Shown: positions 44,506 through 57,559 of the stretch, one piece after another | How positions within the stretch are numbered: position 1 is the stretch's first letter | How the letters are laid out: every line of letters starts with the position of its first letter | DNA from: Ehretia macrophylla | Taxonomy: Eukaryota > Streptophyta > Magnoliopsida > Boraginales > Ehretiaceae | Direction of reading: 5' to 3' | DNA: 64,000 nucleotides | Assembly: GCA_037974665.1 (NCBI GenBank) | Contig: CM075783.1 | Coordinates: 20,616,762 to 20,680,761, forward strand | Notes under the pieces: generated by a model | Seen by the model: the letters and a program-made list of their open reading frames with translations, nothing else | Told to the model about the DNA's origin: nothing | The model's database searches: none | Position numbers and translations under genes: made by a program

Positions 44506-45919
44506 ATATGATGTGGTAGATCAGTTTTATTATTTGTTCCGAGAGTTTAGGGTTGGATGCAAGCTATGACAAAATATTAACCGTTATAATCGTGTACCAC
44601 AAAGTAATTTAATTTGCATGGACTACTTGTAATTACATGTTTTTATATAGGGTCCCTTTTTATATACATGCAAGATATTAATTCGTTGTTATAAGTTCAT
44701 ATTTTTCAAAGAAACATCCTTCTGAGAATGAATATTAATGGCATTAAACTATGTTATATTACCAGTAATGTACTCAAAGGGACATTCAAGAGTTGGATAC
44801 AATAACCGTATAACGATATATTGTAGGTTTTATCAAATCACAGCTCTCCATTTCATTAAAGAATAAATAAATAAATGTACTCAAAGGACACAATGGCGCC
44901 CCTCTACTCATATATTGAAGGGTGCAAGAATATTTCATCTAGCCTAATCGCTATAAACTCAAGCATGTGGTACCACCAAGTCAACAAATATAATGATTGT
45001 TTAGCTAATTTTGACTTAAGCCAATGACTAAGAAGTCACTCTAAAGCATTCCCGACTCCCCAACAAGACCTTGTACTACAAGATAAAAAAAGGTGTAATC
45101 TTCTAGATGCTAACTATTCAGTAACTCGGTTTTAATTACCTCCATATACCTGCAAATAGAAAGGAAAAAAGAAAAAAAACAAAAAAAAGAAGAAGAAGAA
45201 GAAGAAAAAAGACCTAAGTTTCTTTGCAGGAATCTTTTTTTATTTCAACTTTTCTTAGTTCTTTTTTTTTTTTTTAATTTGCCCCTTCTACTTAAGCATG
45301 TTTCTCATCTTCTTTTATTGTCTTTTACATATTGAGGTAAATAGTTGGTATGTCTTGAAAAAGGTACAAAATTTTGCCAGTGAATTTTGTAAATATTGTT
45401 ATTGTTAGCTTCATTGTATTGTGTGTACATTACATGTAATTATTCCTAATTAGGATATAAGGATAGTCAAATTATGCACGATAAAATGGGACTTAATGAT
45501 TTATACATATTGTGTATGGATTACATCATCGTTATTCCTATTAAAGAAAATTGACATTTAAATATGTTAGTTATGTGCTTAGATAAATATTATGTAATCA
45601 TTGGCGTGACAGGTATAAATCCGACGAGCATTATCACAAATTATTTTATCATCCAGTCAAGTGGAAGAATGTTAATCTTTTCGTAAAGCGGCATTACCCG
45701 ACCGCATAAAGTTGCAATTAGCAATGTAATTGTTAAATGACCAAATTCATGAACACTAGCCTCTTATGTTAAGGTATACATAGTGAATTCATAAAATAAA
45801 TAAATATATAAATAAGTAAATATTGAGTGTCTTGTATCTAAGGCAATAGTAAATCAGCCAACTTGGAAAGTTCATATAAACACCTACGGATATTTCTTCA
45901 TTGTGGTATATTTAGTAGG
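44506..45919. repeat. Flanking region, second copy of a duplication
   Basis: The counterpart of 41800-43120 in the same orientation, including the 3'-flank module at 45346-45455 (GGTATGTCTTGAAAAAGGTA). It is interrupted at about 45920 by a composite insertion. Confidence 0.65.
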
Positions 45920-47547
45920 ATTAGGTTCCGTTTGTTTGCAGCAAAATATTTTTTAAAAAATATTTTTTGAATTTTTTAATATTTGGTAATATGAAATTTT
46001 TGGTCAATTGAAAAATATTTTTTAGTCAAGAAAAAATTTTAGTTCAAAAGAGTGGAAATATTTTCATATCCTCAATTTGGGAGAAAAAAATATTTTCCAA
46101 AATTCACTCACTTCACTCTCACCCTACCCTACCCACACCCTACCCCTACCCCCTACCCATCCCTTACCCTACCCCATACCCCCTACCCCCCACCTTACCA
46201 TCACCCCGTACCCTACCCCCAATCACACCCCCTTCTACCCTCTACCCTTACCCCACTCACCCTCTACCCTCACTGTTAACATATATATTATATGTGTATA
46301 TTTATATATATATATATTTTTTTTTTTGGAGACGGACCAGCTTGGTCCATCTCCATTTCTTTTTGGAGACGGGTCAGTCCATCTTCAATTGGCCCGTCCC
46401 CATTTGGAGACGGGCCAATAGTTCCGTCTCTATTTGGAGATGGACTGCATGTTTATCTCCATTTGGAGACGGACTGCAAGTCCATGTCCGTCTCCAAATA
46501 AGCAATTTTTTTGGTTTTATTTCTTTATTTTATTTGTTTAAGGGATACTAAAAGTACTATAATAAATTTTAAACTAAAAAGAACATATTAAAATAATTTA
46601 AACTAATTTTTTTAAATCAAGATACCTTTAGAATTATATAAGTTGTTTCTTTTTATCAAACTATAAATCTTAACATTACTAATTTAATTAATTAAAGAAA
46701 TCAAAATAAATACAAAAACAAAATTTAAATTTAGTTAATTGACTAATTAATCTTAAGAATTAATTATTAACAAAAAATTTATTACTATGTACTAATAAAT
46801 AAAATAGATAACTAAATAATTAATAGATATTAAATAAATAAAAATATTATTTAATTAAATAATTAACTAATAAGGTATTAAATAAATAATATTAATTATA
46901 TTTTAATTAGTTATTAATTTAGATAATATATTAATCATTAAATTAACATATTAAATTTTTTATTTTTTGAATTTCAAATTTTTTAAATTATCTAAAATTA
47001 TTATTTAATTAATTAGAATTTATATACAGGGTCGTCGACCATAAGTCTACAATGGAGACATTTGGGTGATGGCCCTGTTTCTAAATTCAAATAGTTATTA
47101 AATGAACAAAAGTCTTGAACTAAACAAATAATTAACTAACTTGGTATTCAATAAATAATATTAGTCACAATTATCTATGTAGTCTCCACGATGTCGCCAA
47201 GTGGTGACAATTTGAAGATGACATAGATAGGTCGTCTCTATATCGTTACCAATTGAAGACGGTTTGGAGACGTCATATGTATGTCGTCTCCAAGTAGTTG
47301 TCAATTGGAGACGATTTGAAAATGACATATCTATGTAGTCTCTAAGTAGTCACCAACTGGTGACTTTTAGAGACGAAGTATAATGTCGTCTCCAACTAAT
47401 CGCCATTTGGAGATGGTTTGGAGAAGACTTATCTATGTCGTCTCCATTCTGTTTCCAATTTCAACAAAAATTTTCATCTTATTTCTGTCACCAATTTGAA
47501 GACGAATTGGCGACGGACAGTTGCTAAAAATAATTTTTCCTGTAGTG
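45920..47547. mobile_element. Composite insertion with CACTA-type right end
   Basis: Absent from the matching place near 43120, so it is an insertion. The right end (AATTTTTCCTGTAGTG, ending 47547) is a CACTA-type terminus. GGAGACGG-type motifs crowd 46325-46500, and related GTCGTCTCCAA motifs crowd 47170-47530, as in CACTA subterminal regions. The matching left terminus is not visible. Instead the left side begins GGTTCCGTTTGTTTGCAGCA and passes through a C-rich tract, so two elements may be joined. No coding sequence is supported. Confidence 0.5.
46105..46277 (+). repeat. C-rich low-complexity tract
   Basis: Irregular repeats of CCCTACC, CCCTACCCC and CACCCT. The strand asymmetry is extreme, with almost no G on the plus strand. 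Reading frames across it (Pro/Tyr/Thr-rich) are artefacts of composition. Confidence 0.85.
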
Positions 47548-48669
47548 ATTTTATGACAAACTTAGTATAATTAATAGATTCATAATTTCTTTTTAACCTT
47601 CCATCCCCAATTAAATTTGAACCTTGATCTCCCAATTATCAGTAGGAGTAATCCACCACTAGGCTACTTCTGAATCTTAAAAGATGGTTCATCATGGATT
47701 TTTGTAATTTAAAAAGGTAGGAACCAACTTATTTTGCATTAATGATCTTTGAGTTGATGGACTCTGGAATTGATAAGATGAATAGTAACTAAAAATGTCT
47801 GCCATTAGGGCTTTGGTTTAGTGAAAATATTACTCATTGTATATTCGAGAAGTTGCGAATTTGAATCTTATTGATTACGTTGTATATATAGCCTTAATTA
47901 AGCCTCCCCTAAATAAAAAAAAAAAAAAAAATCTCTTGGTCTCTCTTTCCATTCAACACAAATGTACAAATTTCTTGTTACTATTATTTGACAAACATAA
48001 AGTATAGATTAAAGAGAGAGATGATTGTAGAATATCATTTTCAAGTAGATCCATATGTAAAAGGCACTTCCAAAATACGTCGTATACTAGTACAGTTTTG
48101 GATTGATAAGAATACCTTGTATGAGGCTTCTAACTTCTTTATTGATGTATACATGGTTTTTTTAGGTCATCAACAACAATTTGCCCAAAAAAAGGTAAAA
48201 GAAAGAAAAAAAGTCATCGACGAGAACAATTAAGTAGGATATTTCAACGAAATACAATACATGAATATTAATTATCAATTATGTTATTGACATTGGTTCT
48301 TATTGATGGGATATGACTTTCAATATAAAAGGGTACCATTTTTATCCTTCAACTTAAAAATATTATTAGCAAATATTAAAAATATAATGAGATTAGAATC
48401 AAGAAGAATAACTTAATCTCACTATTCTCCAAATTTTTATAAAATTACTTAATTGTAGACATAAAGTTCAAGTTCATCTAGTATTATAAAATAACACTGC
48501 TAAAGAAAATGAATTACTGATAATTACCGATCAACTACCATCACAGGTACAAAGAAGCAAGAAAGAGCACGTTTGGAAAGAGAAAGAAAGTTTGATAAAA
48601 AAAAAAGAAAAAAAGAAAAAAAGAGTTAGGGAACTACTTATATTGCATTCACACCAATACGATGACTAT
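47548..48669. repeat. Duplicated flanking region continued
   Basis: Right of the insertion the duplicated region resumes. 47990-48230 (CATATGTAAAAGGCACTTCC, GAGGCTTCTAACTTCTTTAT) matches 43320-43520. 48240-48590 matches about 38310-38690, and 48600-48669 carries the module also seen near 38690-38740. No gene. Confidence 0.6.
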
Positions 48670-48678
48670 TTATTTGGG

Positions 48679-49530
48679 AAATAATACTAAACGTCATCCT
48701 TTTTTTATCACCCAATTATCACCTCCTAATTAGCATACTTAGTTGGCATACCAACTTGGTAAATAAATTTTATTTCTATCTCCCTTTATTAATTTTATTT
48801 TATTTCTCTCTCTTCATTTATTATTTTCTCTCTCTTTATTTTTTCCTTTTTCTCTCTTTTAATTAAGATTTCATCTTTCTTTTTCTTTCTTTTTTGTTTA
48901 ATCTTACATGATGTTTACCTTTTACTTAGCAACAGTATATGAACACATAATGAATGGGTCGATTGAATTATTTTATTAATTTGTACAAGATGTTGGTTCT
49001 TATCTTTCTCCATGACTAAGATGAATTCTTGATTTTACTAACAAAAACTACAAAAAAAAAAAAAGATTAGTTCTTGAAACTTGGTTGTGAATTAAGTTTC
49101 TATAAACCCCCGATGGAAAAGCAAGCAAGAATGACTTCAAATGTGACATGTGCATCGCCAATTATTATTATATGCGACAACACTTTGAACAAATCTTTTA
49201 AGCTTGATTTTAATCCAACAAAAGAATTGAAGAGTTAGACTTCAAATGTAATGCTATCAATTTGTCAAGAAGAGAGAAAGATCTAAAAGATATATATAGT
49301 GAATGGTAGAAAGAGAAAAGTGAATGTTTGGTAAGACTAAACAAAAGAGAAAGAAAGATAAAGAGGAAACCTTAATTAAAGGAGAGAAAAAAGGAAACAT
49401 GTAGAGAGAGAAAAATAATAGAAGAGGAGTGAGAAATAAAATTAATTTATCTAGCTGGCAAGGCAACTAAGCATGCTAATTAGAAGGTAATAATTGAATG
49501 ATGAAAAGAATGTGACATTTAACATTACTC
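48679..49530. mobile_element. MULE-type MITE, 852 bp, with empty-site evidence
   Basis: It is flanked by the 9-bp duplication TTATTTGGG (48670-48678 and 49531-49539). The uninterrupted form occurs near 38735 and 23157 in the same module. The ends are AAATAATACTAAACGTCA and, on the other strand, GAGTAATGTTAAATGTCA. The inverted arms extend well inward: CTAATTAGCATACTTAGTTG at about 48728 pairs with CAACTAAGCATGCTAATTAG at about 49463, and a CT-rich left arm pairs with a GA-rich right arm. Non-coding. Confidence 0.88.
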
Positions 49531-49539
49531 TTATTTGGG

Positions 49540-50245
49540 TAATGAACATTAGTCAAATCTTGCATAAGAGTAGTATGAATAGGGTACGAGAAGTCATTGC
49601 CTTCCCTACAATTTTAGCTGACTTTAATCTATTTATTTAGGGTCCTTTAAAGGCTTGTACTATACAAAACCACCAGGCCTTTTTATCTAATCGTGTGATA
49701 ATGTAAGTGTGAAATATTCTGAAATTAATTCTTGTAAATATATTTTTTGATGTATTTTTTACGGGTTATAACTCTTTCGATAAAAAAACAAAATTAAAAG
49801 GCCTGTACAAAGAATATTCCTATGACTCAAAGTTCGGCCCTTTGTCCTGTATGTCATCTTCATCGCTTTCTCTATGGTCTCAAACAAGCACTTGTTGCGT
49901 TTATTTTTTGCATGGCTCAGTCGTCTCTCACACTTTCTCCGCTATTTATCAAATGGGTAAAGTCATGTGAAGCTCTTCAATTAAATGGAAATTAGTAGGA
50001 AAGTTATTAGTCATTAGCTTCAGTGAGTTTTTTACTGCCATTTTTTGGTCTGAAAAAAAATAACTCTTACCGGCACTATAGCGAAACTTCCTGTAACCCT
50101 GCGTCTTCGTGTTTACCACGTATCTTTATTTATTTATTTTTAAAAAAATGGAAAAAGGAGAAACCAAAAAGTGTATAAACCGTGTCTGCTGTCAATGAAG
50201 AATGGGAACTGATCAGCCAAGTACTAGCTAGACTTTTCCTATATT
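49540..50245 (+). promoter_or_regulatory. Truncated family promoter module (copy 7)
   Basis: 49540-50200 follows the upstream region of copy 4 (about 38745-39250), including CATCTTCATCGCTTTCTCTA and ATAAACCGTGTCTGCTGTCA at about 50175. It stops right after CAATG, before the expected TATA box, and continues as unrelated sequence into the CACTA element at 50246. Confidence 0.65.
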
Positions 50246-50604
50246 CACTACAAAAAATCAGGTAAAAGGGGGCACTTTTTTTCAATATAGGTGGCATTTT
50301 AGAAACCGCCGCTTATAAATAGGCAGCATTTTAGTAAGTAACACAACAAACGCCGCGGTAACGAGTATTGCAAAACTTTAGCAGCATTTAGATTAAGCGC
50401 CACCTATTATATAACTTAGGTGGCATTTAAACTAAGCGTCTCATATAATATTTTTTTACATTTTTTCATTTTTTTATAATATTTTTTCTATATAGATGGA
50501 ATTTTAAGAAACGCTGCATATTACAATAATCTAAATTTTATCTATATTTTGTTTTAAATTCGCTGCTGCTATTAGGCAGCATTTTTGGAAACGTTGCCTA
50601 TGAG

Positions 50605-52070
50605 TGACTTTTTTTTTTGGATGGATAAATTTCAAAGCAAATCTTACTTCATGACTCGACTTTAGCCATAAAAACGTAACATCTAGATTAGTTGTATTTC
50701 ATAACCTGGATCAAGTCACTCTTACCTTAATGTAACATTGACATACAAGGTATTAGGGACCCAAATTAAATGTTGAGATAATTCAAATAACAAAACTAAC
50801 AATTCTCAAAATAAATTGATAACACCAAATAAAGTTTATGTAAGTATCCATATAAAGCCAGAAAATCCTTCATAATTTTATAACATCATACAACATAGTA
50901 GTAGCAAAACAAAGTCTCACAACTTTGCAACATAATAAGGGCTAAAAAGAAATACTGTATAATAAGCCCAGAAAGTTGTGAATCAATCCTAATAAGTAGT
51001 TGGTTCAAATATCATACAATGTTAAAAAACTTGGCAAAAAAAGATAAAGGGTAACATGACTAATCAGTCCAAAAACCTGTGCCCAAAATACCAACATATT
51101 ACTCTGAACAAATCCGGTAGGTAGTAGGATCAAGCACGTGGAATGAATCTACAATAAAATAAGAAAAAATCAGTCCAAAAACTTTGCAAGATGCATACAT
51201 CTAAATCAGATAGCTTAGGAACTCTAGCTTCTTATTCGTTTTCAGCTGATTCAAACAATAATTTATATCTGGTAACTAAAGTATCCATATATGTGAAAAC
51301 TTAAAATTAAGGGGCATTAGTATAAAATAAGAGGAAGAGACATAATAGTGGGATAAGAAGTTAAACTTTAACTACACAAGCGAGACTAATGTAATGAGTT
51401 CTAAAACGATCCTTTTTGCTTGTTTCTTGAAGTAAACCAGTAAGAATGAATTCATCCAAAATCAAATAAACCTAAACATGAAAAACTAATAAATGAATAC
51501 TAAATAAAAACATATAGATTAGCAAGAGTCCTGAAATTAATGAGTGAGTATTCATTAGTCCAAGATATTGAAGAAGATGTCATATTCATTAAGTCCAAGA
51601 TATTGAAGAATATGTCATCCATCAAGAATTTGATATAGGTCTTCTTTATACCTGTATGTTATACTAAGGTAATGATAATAAATTTCATTCAATAGCCTTA
51701 TGGGCCTAGTTTCATGTATAAGAACTTATTTCCCAATGATCACAAGGGTACTTTTTTCGAGAAATAGTATTGAGGACTAATGGGGACATTTATTTTAGTT
51801 ATAATTAAGCTATAATCAAATAATAGTTGTGGAAGAAGATACAGTAAATGGAATAGCAACAAAGATACATCTTTATTAAAAAATCATCTCAATCACAAGG
51901 GCACTTTCGCTAACAATTGAATCTATTGAGAACTTCCAAGGTGAAGATCAATTATATAATTATGAAAACAAATATGTTGCATGAACTAATGAAAAATAGT
52001 ACATATAATGAAAAAAAAAATACCTTTCAATGAGTAACTGCAATTTTTCATTTAATTGATTCACATCTAC
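50605..52070. other. CACTA interior without gene
   Basis: AT-rich DNA downstream of the Transposase_24-type gene, with no supported reading frame. Confidence 0.5.
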
Positions 52071-52703
52071 CTACAACTTGGAACGTGAAGATTGCTCAAC
52101 CGCTAGTAGGGCTTCACGTTCAGCCCTCTTGACAGCCAATAGAGCTTCACGTTCAGCCCTCTCGGTAGCCAATAGAGCATCTCTCTCAGCCCGCTCAACA
52201 ACTAATTGATTCTCCAAACGTCGTACTTCTAATGAGGTATGCTTCGAGTCAAAGATTGAAGAAGGGGTTGGTCCCAACCCTTCCCCTCTAACACGACCCG
52301 GACGTTCTGGGCCCCGTATTTCATGGATGGCCTCGTACTCTAAGTCAATCGATTTTGGGTCATTAGCTCCAATACCTAGAGATGCCATCTTTTCATCGAA
52401 AAAGGATTTACTCTTAGCCTACACATAGAAAATGAAAAGAGTTAAAAGGAAGAATTATATTATTTGTGATGCAGATAAAGAATATTTTTAAAGATGCTAT
52501 CATGTTCAATTTTTACTACATATTGATCGTAATTGGCATAATTTCAAACTCAGTTAAGATTGCTAAGCATGGCTTGTACATTGAGTTTCAAATCTTCCTA
52601 CGTCAAGATAATTAGAATTCATATGTTATTTTTCTTTATAAGCAATAGATAATTGATGCTAATGAGGTAAATTTCAGAAATATATATATAAAGTTGTGTT
52701 GTT

Positions 52704-52730
52704 TTGTGTGTGTGTGTATGTGTGTGTGTG
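52704..52730 (+). repeat. TG microsatellite
   Basis: A run of TG repeats with one TATG interruption, inside the CACTA element. Confidence 0.9.
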
Positions 52731-53016
52731 AATGAATGTTTCTTTGCGAAAGGAACGTGAAAATGCAAATATTCTTGATTTTTGCTTCTGACCTACGCTA
52801 CAACAAAGATAATGCAATCGAGAGAGCTAGATGTTTTCATGTACTTGATCAAATCTTTTGCATGTAGAAAATAAACCCACATGACCAAACAAGAAAAGCT
52901 TCAATAGTAGCATATCTTGTAACAATTAGATAAGCAAATGTGGAATGATTTATAATGAGAGACAAATAGTGTGTTTGAATTTTATAGACAAAAATTTAGC
53001 TTTACTCATATTTGAA

Positions 53017-53020
<4 letters not shown>

Positions 53021-53067
<47 letters not shown>
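53021..53067 (+). repeat. CT microsatellite
   Basis: A run of CT repeats with one CTTT interruption. The Ser/Leu repeat reading frames across it are artefacts. Confidence 0.95.
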
Positions 53068-54673
53068 CTATTCACTGTTTTGTGTACTTTCTTGGGAAAT
53101 TTTAGAAGGCAAAGCCACAAGAAGTGGAGGCAATAACTTGAGCTATTTAAGTAAGAAAAAATTGTATGACTATCACCGTTTTCTAAGCCTCCTCTTTATC
53201 AAAAAAAGGAAAGAACATAAGAAAATAGATTAAAGCCAATGTGAGTTAGATGGACAAAGACTGTGGAGCTAGCAAATCTTATTTCTGTAATCAATCAGCA
53301 AACTGATGAGTTTATATTACAAGTGGCATACAAGTACCACATGTCATCTTTTTTTCATTTTAACTCATTAATTACTATGTTGTCAATGTCTAAGCCCCTT
53401 TAATCATGATGTATTACAAGCTCTAGGTAGTTTAGCTACCATCATCTGTGTTTGTAGTTAATTGTCCCAAGAGTTGATATCAAATACAAGCAACAGTATA
53501 CACCTAAAGTCAAGCATCAAAGATTTAATATATTCAAAGTGAGAGAAAAATCTCCTCCAAGGACAAAGACAAATAGAGGGAGAAATTACCCAAATATTGT
53601 GACACTCATGATCCATGTCGCCATTTTTCTTACTGTGCATAATTTTGTAGAATTCAATGGGACCCACGTGATGTTTCTTCTTTTTCTCCTGCAAACGTAT
53701 ATAGGTAAGCTTAATTGTAATGTTTACTCATTTATTGTGTAATTGGGAAAAAATATAAAAGAGATTATTCTGAGTACCAGTGCATGCATTATATCGGCAT
53801 AACTCTTATTGCCACATTTGTGTAACTCTGTTTGCTGACTTCTATAATTTTTCCCATTTATTGATGCTTTCTGTTAATATAATTAACATCAAAGTTATAA
53901 CAATAGCTAAATAAACACAACTATAACTACATAGTGAATAGATATTAAATATGACACATATGGTACTTACTCTACCGCTTTTGGATAAATACACGTTTAC
54001 CAAATGCCTCCATTGACGATCGTTCACCTCCTCTGGAACTGCATCAACAATTTCTTGCAAAGAACTTCCACTGTCTGCTAATTTATAAATATGTTTCCTT
54101 AACTTGGACTTGTAGTTTCTCCATTTGGTTCCGATAGAACGAAGAACAAACTTTTCATACTTTTTGCTGTCATCCGGGTTGTCTTCAGGAAAAATGTAAT
54201 GCTCCTAACACATATAGGATCTATTAGTGTAAAAAGAGTATCAATGAAAGCTAAAACAAGGAAAAGAGTCATTTACAAGGGTATAATTAGATCATTAACC
54301 ATTATATACTTGATAATATCATCTTTCGTTGAACCAGAAAGGCGTCTCCAATCTCTATAAATTAGCAAACAGTAATTGCCCATGCGAGCAACTACTCCGC
54401 AGCTACTTGCCAACTTAGCTCTTCCCAGAACAATAGGTTGGCCCATTAGGTTAAATTCCACTAGGATTCGTTTATCCCTGTCAAGATGCCAACCTTTCCT
54501 ACAATAGGTCTTGCCTATTTTCTTTCTGGGGGTATTAGTTACTGAAGAATTCAACCAATTCCAATCATTTAAATGTAAAAATTCATAGTAAATATCTGTA
54601 TTCTTAAACACATGGTATGTTCGGTACCTGGCCCCTGAGGAGATGATGCGTCTGTCACATTGATTTCTGCCAT

Positions 54674-57559
54674 TTACTGACAATTTTCATCACATACATG
54701 ATTAGTGAAACTTTTATTCTTTTAATAATAACATATAAAAGATAACTCCAAGCACATCTTTAATATCTAATCTAAATTCTAGTTAATCTACATACAATCA
54801 TAGGCATGATAGATATCTAATGAAATCAAGTTCACTCACTGATTGTTGCAGATACATATGCAACAACCTTGACTGCTAACACACTGGTTGTAATAGCTAA
54901 TAATATGCAAACTGAACCAGTAGAAAAGTTGAAAAATGATATAATCAATGTGTTTCAGTCAGCTTCTGTATCAATCAAACCTTGAATGTACTTTTATGAA
55001 TTATGTAAAGATGTGTAACAAATCACACACATGTGCAAGACCACAAGAACGATATTGATGCTGAGCTGGCTCTTGAGGCATAACCACCTCTGACGGATCA
55101 CAAGAAAAAGAATGAACCAGAGTAGTTAAGAAAAGACCTGTGTAACAAATTGATTCCTAGGCATCTAGATGGTTACATAAAAAAATAAGAATAGCATGAA
55201 TGAAGGCCTATATCTACAAAACCAATTATATATGAGTTTTGGGCATCAAGAAAATTGTATTAGCTCTCTAGTTTTTACTTTCATCTCTAAGAGTTTGTCC
55301 AGTTCACTATGAAAAAACTTCTTGTAATTCTCTGTTTACTACAATTCAATAAAAGCTTCTCTTAGTTCTTCCCTAATTCGTCTTTTAAATACTGAACTAC
55401 TACATTACAAGACGGAAATGGTATCACTATGAAGAATTGATGGCTTAATTTACACTCGGGATAAGTATGTACTAACAATGAAAAATTTGCACTACACAAC
55501 TACAAGGAATTCCAAATAGTCTATATTCCTTCAAACAATTAGGAAATTCCTTAACATTTTTGGTTGCTTACAAGGAGCAGGGGAAGACTGAACAAACAAA
55601 CTTAATTATGTCACAAGGAACACAAAAGGCCTTAAACTAGTATATGGGTTATCCATTTCTAACCACTCTGTTTTGTTCATAACTTACACATCTTACAAAA
55701 CAAAAGAAATAGAAGAAGTTTTGACTAGCAGGAAATATAGTTTAGTAGAATTACTACTAATAGTCAGGTAAAAGGATGCAGAAGGGATCAGACACTAAAT
55801 AGTGATCAATATATACAATTATATTGATCACTATAATAATAACACGAGTAATTACTTCTCAAAAAAGAAAAAATAATAACATGAAGTATTGGTCATAATT
55901 CTCCTTCATCATCCAGCTTGAACCAGGCTCTTTTAAATTTTCCAACTCTTTATCCACAGAATTATGGTGCAGTAAAATCTATTAATAGACATACATCAAA
56001 GGGAAGGGAAAAAAAAGGTTGAAAGAAAGCCTTGACCCTCCCCCAGAAAAACATCTATCAATATACATAATAAATATCTCTCTAAGGCCATTTTTCAAAC
56101 ATGTAATGTACATAAATACAATTTACGGTGTATAACAATAAGTTTGGATCTCTTAATAATATAATAACGTGAATAAAAAGATCAATGGTGGTGAATTTTT
56201 GCTACTTTCGGCTATGAAAAATTTGAACTCTATTTTACGGAAAGGACAAATTTCACCATTAGTTTTCGTGTTCAGCTTCTCGTGCATTGTTTCAATTGTG
56301 TGCAATGAATTTAGTATTGGATAGCTCTCAGCCGAAGGCCTTTGGATAAGCATGAACATTGAACACACCATTGATTCCTCTTGACATTCTAGAAGTGAAT
56401 TGTAGGCCGTTGTGCCCACTCATATGCTAACTCTGCGCTTACCAATCTTGATAAACTTTAGGACACAAATTGAATGAGACCATATGGTGAGTGCCAATGT
56501 GCCATGCTGATGCATCTTCTCAAGGCACAACTTCCACCGACCCCATTTACGTGAAGTCCAAGAGCCACCTTTTACCTAATTTTTTGTAGAACACACCATT
56601 GATTCGTCTTGACATTCTAGAAGTGAATTGTAGGCCGTTGTGCCCACTCATATGCTAACTCTGCGCTTACCAATCTTGATAAACTTCAGGACACAAATTG
56701 GATGAGACCATATGGTGAGTGCCAATGTGCCATGTTGATGCATCTTCTCAAGACACAACTTCCACCGACCCCATTTACGGGAAGTCCAAGTGCCACCATT
56801 TACCAAATTTTTTGTAGTGCAAGAATATTTTGAAAAGGTCTAATCATATTTTTGTCACTCTAGAATGAAAAGGTGGTAGATGTATGCTACTAAAACAACA
56901 TTCAATTGTCAAATTGAGAAAGCCATTAACTAGGAGATGACGACTTCAAAGACTACTGTTAGGAAAGTGTGAAAGATAGTATTGCTCAAAAGTATAGACA
57001 TAGAAAAGGATAATCAAGGCTACATTTGAGTAGTATACATACTGGAAGTATAATACACTCAAATAGATTCATTTTCATTTACATCAAAAAGTGAAGGCAT
57101 TGCACCAGCATTCTCGACAAAGATGATGAAACAAAATATAAACTTTCAATCAATGCAATGCACAACATGAGATGCGTGCAATGGACTTTCATTTTATTAG
57201 GTAAAACATCTCTAGTTTTTGTGCCTACAAGTTACAAAACTTCTTTGCTAACAGTTTCCAAAGAATGAATGCATTTCTTTCATATATCAAAGTTAATTTA
57301 TAACTCACTAACTTTGACCAATCAAGTTCAACATTAAAGAAAAAACTTATATTTTATAAACTAAAAAAAGCACTTCATAACACATGAAAAAGACGTGTTT
57401 ACTTACCACTAAAAGGGCATCAAGAATCCAGAAGATATTAAGAACCCTTAAATGGAAAAATATGTCTATCCTATGATTGTAGGACAATATCAAATAGCAA
57501 ATCTTTGTTAACGTCCTCTCGAACCTAGTCACTTTCTTCCAACTCCTGACATTCATAAG
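54674..57559. other. CACTA interior between the two genes
   Basis: Mostly AT-rich without supported coding sequence. It contains the 228-bp tandem duplication at 56361-56817. A minus-strand reading frame at 56153-56419 partly overlaps that repeat and is not recognised. Confidence 0.45.
56361..56819. repeat. 228-bp tandem duplication ending in a CACTA-like terminus
   Basis: Two copies begin GAACACACCATTGATTC at 56361 and 56589, exactly 228 bp apart. Each ends in TTTTTTGTAG. The second ends TTTTTTTGTAGTG at 56819, which on the minus strand reads CACTACAAAAAATTTGGTAA, very close to the outer terminus of the host element. It may be a nested non-autonomous CACTA end or a copied terminus. Confidence 0.75.

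Larger units (their letters stand above)
52071..54673 (-). pseudogene. Transposase_24-type (TNPA-like) CACTA gene, split by introns
   Basis: A likely start at 54673 gives MAEINVTDASSPQGPG before a GTACCG donor. Next comes a block with RKKIGKTYC and then RILVEFNLMGQPIVLGRAKL, ending KYIM at 54300 with a GT donor. A block from about 54206 (acceptor TGTTAG) carries FVLRSIGTKWRNYKSKLRKH and then NDRQWRHLVNVYLSKSGR. A block near 53690-53590 carries HHVGPIEFYKIMHSKKNGDM. The last exon ends at 52071 with GPERPGRVRGEGLGPTPSS and a coiled coil of repeated RAEREALLAVE units. This order is that of plant Transposase_24 (Ptta/En/Spm) proteins. No obvious lesion was seen within the blocks, so it might still be expressible; exon limits are inferred. 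Confidence 0.7.

Noticed and set aside
46052-46551. Proline/threonine-rich and Trp/Phe-rich reading frames
   Set aside because: Produced by the C-rich tract and by GGAGACGG transposon motifs; overlapping in several frames with no start context.
52945-53233. Ser/Leu repeat proteins
   Set aside because: Translations of a CT microsatellite.
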